The notes under the pieces are model-generated. The model made no database searches, had not been told where the DNA came from, and saw only the letters and a list, made by a program, of their open reading frames with translations. DNA of 10,757 bases from Gammaproteobacteria bacterium (lineage in GTDB: Bacteria > Pseudomonadota > Gammaproteobacteria > UBA9214), in NCBI GenBank assembly GCA_030599705.1, contig JAUVNM010000028.1:1-10757 (forward strand), written 5' to 3'. A program made the position numbers and the translations under genes. Every line of letters starts with the position of its first letter. The stretch's first letter is position 1. Below are positions 6,249 through 10,757 of the stretch, piece after piece.

Positions 6249-7327
6249 CATCGCCAAACGCAAAGATCAATCAGCTGGTTCGGCCGGAAATTCGCGCGCT
6301 GCAGGCCTACCACGTGTCGGACCCCGGCAACCTGATCAAGCTGGATGCCATGGAGAATCCGTATCCCTGGCCGGAATGGCTGCTGGATGAATGGTTCGGT
6401 GAACTGCGTACGGTTGCGCTGAATCGTTACCCGGACCCGCAGGCAGTTGCACTGAAGCAGCAACTGCGCAAACAGCTGGATGTGCCTGAGCGCGCCGGGA
6501 TTATCCTGGGCAACGGTTCGGACGAACTGATCCAGATGATCATCCAGGCCGTTGCGGCCCCCGGCCGGGTCATCATGGCGCCGGAACCCACCTTTGTCAT
6601 GTATCGCCAGATCGCCGCGGTGTCCGGCCTTGAATATACCGGTGTGCCACTGCGCGATGACTTTACGCTGGATGCGGAAGCGCTGCTTGCGGCGATTACT
6701 TCACGGCAGCCGGCGGTGGTGTTTCTGGCCTGGCCCAACAATCCGAGCGGGAACCTGTTTGACCGGGCTGCCGTCGAGGCCATTGTCTCGACGGCGCCGG
6801 GGCTCGTGGTCATCGACGAAGCCTATGCGCCGTTTACCGATCACAGCTTTCTGGCGGTCGTTCCGGAAGCTGCAAACCTGCTGGTGCTGCGGACCCTGTC
6901 CAAGACGGGTTTTGCCGGGCTGCGTCTCGGCCTGCTGGCCGGTCCCGGCGACTGGCTGGGGGAAATAGAAAAAACGCGCCTGCCCTACAACATCAGCACC
7001 CTGAACCAGGTAACCGGCGCATTTGCGTTGCGCCATTATGAGGTATTTGCCAGGCAAGCCGACAGCTTGCGCAGTGACCGGGAGCAGCTGTTTGCACGGC
7101 TGCAGGAAATACCGGGACTGACCGTGTTTCCGAGCGCGGCAAATTTCATCCTGTTTCGGTCCCGCCCGGGTGATGCCGACGCAATTTTTACCGGGCTGAA
7201 ATCCCGCGGCGTGTTGATCAAGAACCTCAACGGGTCTGCACCGGCGCTGGCGGATTGCCTGCGGGTGACGGTGGGTACACCGGAGGAAAACGCGGCCTTT
7301 CTGGGGGCTCTCAGGGAGTGCCTTTGA
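6245..7327 (+). CDS. hisC: HisC, histidinol-phosphate aminotransferase
   Basis: HisC is a pyridoxal-phosphate enzyme that converts imidazole-acetol phosphate and glutamate to histidinol phosphate. It is a fold-type I aminotransferase of 360 residues. Seen are the N-terminal substrate segment KLDAMENPYPWP, the cofactor-phosphate region GNGSDELIQMI, AWPNNPSGN, VIDEAYAPF, and the Schiff-base lysine Lys220 in TLSKTGFAGLRLG. The reading frame is open further upstream, but ATG 6245 is chosen. It overlaps the hisD stop by 4 bp, has AAGGA at 6237-6241, and gives the conserved N-terminus; a start at 6137 would add 36 residues inside hisD. hisB, hisH, hisA, hisF and hisI do not follow, so the rest of the pathway is encoded elsewhere. 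Confidence 0.96.
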   Translation: MTSPNAKINQLVRPEIRALQAYHVSDPGNLIKLDAMENPYPWPEWLLDEWFGELRTVALNRYPDPQAVALKQQLRKQLDVPERAGIILGNGSDELIQMIIQAVAAPGRVIMAPEPTFVMYRQIAAVSGLEYTGVPLRDDFTLDAEALLAAITSRQPAVVFLAWPNNPSGNLFDRAAVEAIVSTAPGLVVIDEAYAPFTDHSFLAVVPEAANLLVLRTLSKTGFAGLRLGLLAGPGDWLGEIEKTRLPYNISTLNQVTGAFALRHYEVFARQADSLRSDREQLFARLQEIPGLTVFPSAANFILFRSRPGDADAIFTGLKSRGVLIKNLNGSAPALADCLRVTVGTPEENAAFLGALRECL

Positions 7328-7343
7328 ATAAAACATGAACATT

Positions 7344-7389
7344 GTTGGGTTTGCGCGCAGCACCCACAAGGCAAAAGACGTAACCCAAC
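7344..7389. repeat. Inverted repeat after hisC
   Basis: GTTGGGTT (7344-7351) is repeated in inverted form as AACCCAAC (7382-7389), separated by 30 bases. The left half followed by TGCGCGCAGC resembles a widespread gammaproteobacterial intergenic repeat that reads roughly TTGGGTTTCGC followed by AACCCAAC, here in degenerate form. There is no T-run. It may be a relic repeat and may add to transcript ending between the convergent hisC and algW genes. Confidence 0.4.
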
Positions 7390-7397
7390 TAAATGAG

Positions 7398-7431
7398 CCG
7401 TGTCGTCATCCCCGCCGTGTCGTCATCCCCG
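7398..7431. repeat. 17-bp perfect tandem duplication at the left arm of element 2
   Basis: CCGTGTCGTCATCCCCG occurs twice head-to-tail, at 7398-7414 and 7415-7431. The second copy runs into the complete left arm of palindromic element 2. The first copy is therefore a truncated half-arm, cut just inside the first stem. Replication slippage or an aborted copying event at the hairpin would both produce this. Confidence 0.9.
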
Positions 7432-7502
7432 CGAAGGCGGGGATCCATGAACACGGGATTGAAGGTCAGGTGGAAATGGATTCCCGCCTTCGCGGGAATG
7501 AC
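7422..7502. repeat. Composite palindromic element 2 (paired inverted 27-bp arms)
   Basis: This has the same design as the element in the hisG-hisD gap, with a shorter spacer of 27 bp. The left arm (7422-7448) has stem ATCCCCGC/GCGGGGAT with loop GAAG (7433-7436). The right arm (7476-7502) has stem ATTCCCGC/GCGGGAAT with loop CTTC (7488-7491). The left/right difference in the third stem pair is identical to element 1. The loop differs between the elements but is complementary within each. It lies between the convergent hisC and algW genes, with its right edge 8 bp from the algW stop, so the hairpins could act as a two-way transcription terminator. The two spacers show no similarity by eye. Confidence 0.9.
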
Positions 7503-7510
7503 AAATAAAT

Positions 7511-8704
7511 TTACCCATCCGGGAGCGGGCTGGATAATGGCCGCTGGTTGATTTGCGCACGCGTTGAGAACTGTTTGCCATCGCGCGCACCGCCAAGCTG
7601 AACCATGGTGTCCGGCTGCAGTTCCGAGATAATCCTCATTGCCTGCGTGGCATCATTGACCTGGATGTCGCCAATGGACGTAAGTACGTCACCCGGCAGG
7701 ATGCCGGCCTTGTCCGCCGGCCCGTCACGCAGGACACCGGCAATCAATACGCCCTGATCATTTTCCAGTCCGAATGATTCGACCAGCGCCGGCGTCAGGT
7801 CCTGTGCCTCCAGCCCCAGCCACCCGCGCACCACGCTGCCGTGCTCGATAATCTGTTTCATGACGCCCTTGGCGAGGCTCACGGGTATGGAAAACCCGAT
7901 TCCCTGGGAACCGCCCGAGCGGCTGTAGATGGCCGAGTTGATACCAATGAGTTCGCCGTGTGCATTGATCAGGGCGCCACCCGAGTTGCCCGGGTTGATG
8001 GCGGCATCGGTCTGGATAAAGTCCTCGTAGGTGTTGATACCAAGATGATCACGGCCGATTGCGCTGATGATCCCGAAGGTCACGGTTTGCCCGACACCGA
8101 ACGGATTGCCAATGGCCAGGGTGACATCACCGACACGCAAACTGTTCGAATCGCCGATCACCAGCGTTGGCAGATTGTCGAGTTCGATATGCAGGACGGC
8201 GAGATCGGTTTCAACATCTGCTCCGACCACCGAGGCATCCGCATGGCGGCCATCTGCCAGTAACACCTTGATTTCATCCGCCCCCTGGATTACGTGGTTA
8301 TTGGTCAACACATATCCCCGGTCGCTGACGATGACACCCGAACCCAGGCTGGTCTGGATCTCCTGGCGCTTGTGCATGAAGCGGTCACCGAAGAAATGCT
8401 TGAATACGGGGTCATCCAGCAGCGGGTGTACCGCGCGGGTGACTCGCTTGGCAGTATGGACATTAACCACGGCAGGTGCGGCCTGGTCGACAGCCGCGGA
8501 GTAGGAAACCGGGCCGGCCCGGTACGAGGAGGCCGGTGGCGCGGGCGCCGGCGTTACCGGGGGCGGGCTGGATTCCCTGATTTCCACCACGCTGGAATTG
8601 CCGTGCATCAACTCCGGCTGAATGATCAGGATATAGAGAAACGCCGCCGCGAGTCCGATGATCACGGTTTGCAGTATGAACCGGATAAACTTGCCAAATG
8701 TCAT
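7511..8704 (-). CDS. algW: AlgW/DegS-type membrane-anchored periplasmic serine protease
   Basis: This is a trypsin-like S1C protease that senses misfolded outer-membrane proteins and makes the first cut in the anti-sigma factor (RseA/MucA type), releasing sigma E/AlgU. An N-terminal anchor helix (about 9-28) and a Pro/Ala-rich linker (about 45-60) precede the protease domain. The catalytic triad is His137 in LTNNHV, Asp167 in ETDLAVL and Ser241 in NPGNSGGAL. Only one PDZ domain follows (about 285-375), which separates it from two-PDZ DegP/DegQ enzymes. The 397 residues and segments such as GPVSYSAAV, NPFGVGQTVTFGIISA and YEDFIQTDAAINPG resemble Pseudomonas AlgW more than E. coli DegS. The gene also sits next to hisC as algW does there. 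ATG 8704 has only a weak AGGG upstream. Its 5' gap is shared with the divergent ybgI. Confidence 0.94.
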   Translation of the reverse strand: MTFGKFIRFILQTVIIGLAAAFLYILIIQPELMHGNSSVVEIRESSPPPVTPAPAPPASSYRAGPVSYSAAVDQAAPAVVNVHTAKRVTRAVHPLLDDPVFKHFFGDRFMHKRQEIQTSLGSGVIVSDRGYVLTNNHVIQGADEIKVLLADGRHADASVVGADVETDLAVLHIELDNLPTLVIGDSNSLRVGDVTLAIGNPFGVGQTVTFGIISAIGRDHLGINTYEDFIQTDAAINPGNSGGALINAHGELIGINSAIYSRSGGSQGIGFSIPVSLAKGVMKQIIEHGSVVRGWLGLEAQDLTPALVESFGLENDQGVLIAGVLRDGPADKAGILPGDVLTSIGDIQVNDATQAMRIISELQPDTMVQLGGARDGKQFSTRAQINQRPLSSPLPDG

Positions 8705-8728
8705 GAGTGGGATACCCTGTTCCGGTCA

Positions 8729-8742
8729 GTCTTCATGAAGAC
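8729..8742. promoter_or_regulatory. Perfect 14-bp palindrome between algW and ybgI
   Basis: GTCTTCATGAAGAC is fully self-complementary. It lies 25 bases upstream of the algW start and 4 bases upstream of the TAAAAT box proposed for ybgI, so a dimeric repressor or activator bound here could act on either gene. I do not recognise it as the site of a known regulator. An RNA hairpin in the algW leader is another reading. Confidence 0.4.
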
Positions 8743-8746
8743 CCGC

Positions 8747-8752
8747 TAAAAT
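8747..8752 (+). promoter_or_regulatory. Possible -10 box for ybgI
   Basis: TAAAAT matches TATAAT at five of six positions and lies 24 bases before the ybgI ATG, which is a normal leader length. The -35 position (around 8724-8729, GGTCAG) is a poor match and abuts the 14-bp palindrome, which would suit an activated or repressed promoter. This is a weak call, based on sequence only. Confidence 0.3.
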
Positions 8753-8776
8753 AGCACAATATCAGGATATGAAAGC

Positions 8777-9535
8777 ATGGTAACCCTGTGTGAACTGGTT
8801 GATTATCTCAACAGCGAACTGGATATCGGACGCTTCCGGGACTATTGCCCTAACGGGTTGCAGGTCGAGGGCCGGCAGGAAATCAATACACTGGTTACCG
8901 GGGTGACCGCGAGCATGGCCCTGCTTGATGCGGCCGTTGCCGCCGGCGCCGATGCCATACTCGTGCATCACGGTTATTTCTGGAAAGGTGAGGACTGTTG
9001 TATTACCGGCATGAAACGCCGGCGCCTGCAACGCCTGCTGGAGTCGGAAACCAGCCTGCTGGCCTACCATTTGCCACTGGATGCGCATCCAGTGCTGGGT
9101 AATAACGCACAGCTTGCACGGGTGCTGGGATTTACCGTCCGTGGTTCATTCGGACAGGACGAGGGTATGGAGCTTGGACAGTATGCCGATCTGGAACAGG
9201 ATCTGAGCGGCAGTGCGCTGGCTGATCATATTGCACAGCGCCTCGGTCGCGCACCACTGCATATTGAAGGCGCCAGTGAGACGATCCATTCCGTCGGCTG
9301 GTGCACGGGGGCGGCGCAGTCATACATCGATGCGGCGGTAGAGCAGGGGCTGGATGCCTTTATCAGCGGGGAAATCTCCGAGCAGACGGTACACATTGCA
9401 CGCGAATGCGGCATACATTACTTTGCCGCCGGGCATCATGCGACGGAACGCTTCGGCGTCCAGGCGCTGGGCACGCACCTGGCCGGGCAGTTCGACATCA
9501 GCCACCGGTTTGTCGATATCGTGAACCCGGTCTAG
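8777..9535 (+). CDS. ybgI: NIF3/YbgI family dinuclear-metal protein
   Basis: This is a member of the NIF3-like (DUF34) family. These proteins form toroidal hexamers with a two-metal site on the inner face; the cellular role is unsettled, with GTP cyclohydrolase I type 2 being a common but doubtful name. The metal ligands are all present: His64 and His65 in LVHHGYFW, Asp102 in LPLDAHP, and His220 and Glu224 in GHHATERFG. DYCPNGLQVEG near the N-terminus is the usual family opening. At 252 residues it has the length of E. coli YbgI, without the inserted PII-like domain of longer homologues. ATG 8777 has AGGA (8764-8767) nine bases upstream. The gene lies between the AlgW protease and the bc1 operon, an arrangement I recall from other beta- and gammaproteobacteria, there often with tat genes nearby; none are seen here. 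Confidence 0.93.
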   Translation: MVTLCELVDYLNSELDIGRFRDYCPNGLQVEGRQEINTLVTGVTASMALLDAAVAAGADAILVHHGYFWKGEDCCITGMKRRRLQRLLESETSLLAYHLPLDAHPVLGNNAQLARVLGFTVRGSFGQDEGMELGQYADLEQDLSGSALADHIAQRLGRAPLHIEGASETIHSVGWCTGAAQSYIDAAVEQGLDAFISGEISEQTVHIARECGIHYFAAGHHATERFGVQALGTHLAGQFDISHRFVDIVNPV

Positions 9536-9617
9536 CCACAGTTAAATACGGCCAGGACAACCAGAAAAGCCATCATTCCACTTGACGTTATGAGGGAGTT
9601 AGACCATCCTATGCGGT

Positions 9618-9663
9618 TCTTGGGGGTACTATTAATTAATTCAGTATATTCCGTAATATTAAT
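9618..9663 (+). promoter_or_regulatory. AT-rich presumed promoter region of the petAB operon
   Basis: The 211-bp gap before petA holds the longest AT-rich tract in the window. It has three copies of the palindromic ATTAAT (at 9631, 9635 and 9658) and a -10-like TATATT (9645-9650, five of six). TTGGGG (9620-9625) could be a poor -35 with a 19-bp spacer. A start near 9657 would leave about 90 bases of leader before the petA ATG. The base composition supports a promoter region; the exact boxes are uncertain. Confidence 0.35.
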
Positions 9664-9746
9664 AAGATCCTGAACAAGATTCTGGCGCGGCATACGCTCC
9701 CGCACGGATACTAAGTCATTGTTTTTAAAGACTGGAGAAGGCTCGC

Positions 9747-10343
9747 ATGAGTGGCGATGAAGTCGATCACGGTAAACGCCGGTTTCTGGTAGCGGCGACC
9801 ACACTTGTTGGTGGCGTGGGGACCGCTTTTGCCCTGGTGCCGTTTGTTTCTTCCATGCAGCCCAGCGCCAAGGCGCGTGCCGCCGGGGCCCCTGTCAGGG
9901 TCGATTTCAGCAAGCTGGAACCTGGTCAGAAGCTGACCGTTGAATGGCGTGGCAAACCGGTGTGGATTGTCAACCGCACCGAGGAAATGCTCGGCACCCT
10001 GGAAACCCTGGATCCGGTACTTGCCGATCCGAAGTCCGCGATTTCCGAACAGCCAGACTACATTACCAGCGAGGACCGTTCCATCAAGCCGGAACTCCTG
10101 GTAATGGTCGGTATCTGCACTCACCTCGGCTGCTCCCCGACTTTTCGGCCGGATATCGCCCCGGCGGATCTGGGCCCGGACTGGCTGGGTGGTTTTTTCT
10201 GCCCCTGCCACGGTTCGAAGTTCGATCTTTCCGGTCGGGTGTATGCCCGCATGCCGGCGCCGAAAAATCTGCCGATACCTCCCTACCGTTTCCTCAGCGA
10301 AACCGAACTGGTGGTCGGTGAAGATCCGAAGGAGACGGCATAA
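9747..10343 (+). CDS. petA: Rieske iron-sulfur subunit of the cytochrome bc1 complex
   Basis: This subunit carries the [2Fe-2S] cluster that takes the first electron from quinol and passes it to cytochrome c1 at the periplasmic side. The N-terminus has a twin-arginine motif (KRRFL, 10-14) followed by one hydrophobic helix (about 14-34), which serves as Tat signal and permanent anchor. Cluster ligands are Cys124 and His126 in CTHLGC and Cys152 and His155 in CPCHGS; Cys129 and Cys154 can form the usual disulfide. At 198 residues it has normal proteobacterial length. The acidic insert between the two boxes (RPDIAPADLGPDW) is typical of bc1 Rieske proteins. ATG 9747 has GGAG (9734-9737) nine bases upstream. 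The stop overlaps the petB start by one base (TAATG). Confidence 0.97.
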   Translation: MSGDEVDHGKRRFLVAATTLVGGVGTAFALVPFVSSMQPSAKARAAGAPVRVDFSKLEPGQKLTVEWRGKPVWIVNRTEEMLGTLETLDPVLADPKSAISEQPDYITSEDRSIKPELLVMVGICTHLGCSPTFRPDIAPADLGPDWLGGFFCPCHGSKFDLSGRVYARMPAPKNLPIPPYRFLSETELVVGEDPKETA

Positions 10344-10757
10344 TGGCTGGCGACACATCAGAAAAATGGCAGGGTGGCCTGCTGGGCTGGATCGATGCAC
10401 GCTTTCCGCTCAGCAGCCTGTGGAACGATCACCTGGCCCGGTATTATGCCCCGAAGAACTTTAACTTCTGGTATTACTTCGGCTCCCTGGCCCTGCTGGT
10501 GCTGGTCATGCAGATCTTTACCGGAATCTGGCTGGCCATGAACTACAAGCCGGATGCCGGCCTGGCGTTCAATTCCGTGGAATACATCATGCGGGATGTG
10601 AACTGGGGCTGGCTGATTCGCTACATGCATGCCACCGGCGGATCGTTTTTCTTCATTGTTGTCTACCTGCACATGTACCGCGGTCTGATCTACGGTTCCT
10701 ACCGGAAACCACGCGAGCTGATCTGGATCTTCGGCGTGTGCATCTATCTCTGCCTGA
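10343..10757 (+). CDS. petB: Cytochrome b subunit of the bc1 complex, N-terminal part
   Basis: Cytochrome b is the membrane core of ubiquinol-cytochrome c reductase; it binds two b-type hemes and forms both quinone sites. The frame stays open from ATG 10343 to the window end, giving 138 codons and no stop. The N-terminal helix (GWIDARFPLSSLW) precedes the first membrane helix (about 42-66, with QIFTGIWLAMNYKP). The second membrane helix carries His96 and His110, fourteen residues apart, one ligand for each heme; the two partner histidines lie beyond the window. A strong AAGGAG (10329-10334) eight bases upstream and the TAATG overlap with petA fix the start and suggest coupled translation. petC (cytochrome c1) would be expected next. 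Confidence 0.97.
   Translation, partial: MAGDTSEKWQGGLLGWIDARFPLSSLWNDHLARYYAPKNFNFWYYFGSLALLVLVMQIFTGIWLAMNYKPDAGLAFNSVEYIMRDVNWGWLIRYMHATGGSFFFIVVYLHMYRGLIYGSYRKPRELIWIFGVCIYLCL

Noticed and set aside
4728..7502. Palindromic repeats considered as a CRISPR array
   Set aside because: There are only two elements about 2.6 kb apart, the repeats are inverted within each element and not direct, the spacer sizes differ (77 and 27 bp), and no cas genes are present.
8067..8504. Plus-strand ORFs inside the algW region
   Set aside because: They are shadows of the protease gene on the other strand; the protease has an intact triad and PDZ domain.

Overview
The window is a gene-dense chromosomal segment of roughly 60% GC, most likely from a respiring gammaproteobacterium. 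Three things support this. The proteins align closely by eye with E. coli and Pseudomonas homologues. The order mlaF-E-D-B-murA-hisG-hisD-hisC followed by an AlgW-type protease matches the conserved Pseudomonas-type arrangement. The window ends in a cytochrome bc1 operon, which E. coli lacks. I cannot name the species.

Layout: (1) At 1-137, on the minus strand, lies the 5' end of a yrbG-type Na+/Ca2+ exchanger, divergent from what follows. (2) At 275-3970, on the plus strand, is a tightly packed operon for outer-membrane lipid transport and wall synthesis: mlaF, mlaE, mlaD, mlaB and murA, with 4-bp overlaps or near-zero gaps. The usual mlaC (between mlaD and mlaB) and bolA-type gene (before murA) are missing. 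(3) At 4042-7327 are the first three histidine genes, hisG (short form), hisD and hisC. A 269-bp, repeat-bearing gap separates hisG from hisD. (4) At 7511-8704, on the minus strand, is an AlgW/DegS envelope-stress protease, convergent with hisC. (5) At 8777-9535, on the plus strand, is a NIF3/YbgI protein. (6) At 9747-10757, on the plus strand, are petA (Rieske protein) and the start of petB (cytochrome b), behind an AT-rich presumed promoter region.

Together the genes cover envelope upkeep (Mla lipid transport, UDP-GlcNAc commitment to peptidoglycan, periplasmic stress proteolysis), histidine synthesis and the respiratory chain. This is ordinary core genome. I found no defence system, prophage, insertion sequence, tRNA, rRNA or CRISPR array.

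The least ordinary DNA is between the genes. Two composite elements, each a pair of inverted 27-bp palindromic arms around a variable spacer, sit in the hisG-hisD and hisC-algW gaps. Across the two copies they show patterned substitutions: stem changes are compensated within each arm, and loops match only within a pair. A second dispersed-repeat type lies beside the first element, and a degenerate inverted repeat lies beside the second. Other points worth checking are a murA reading frame whose homologous start codon is CTG, the lack of mlaC, a perfect 14-bp palindrome between algW and ybgI, and a weak small minus-strand ORF upstream of petA.
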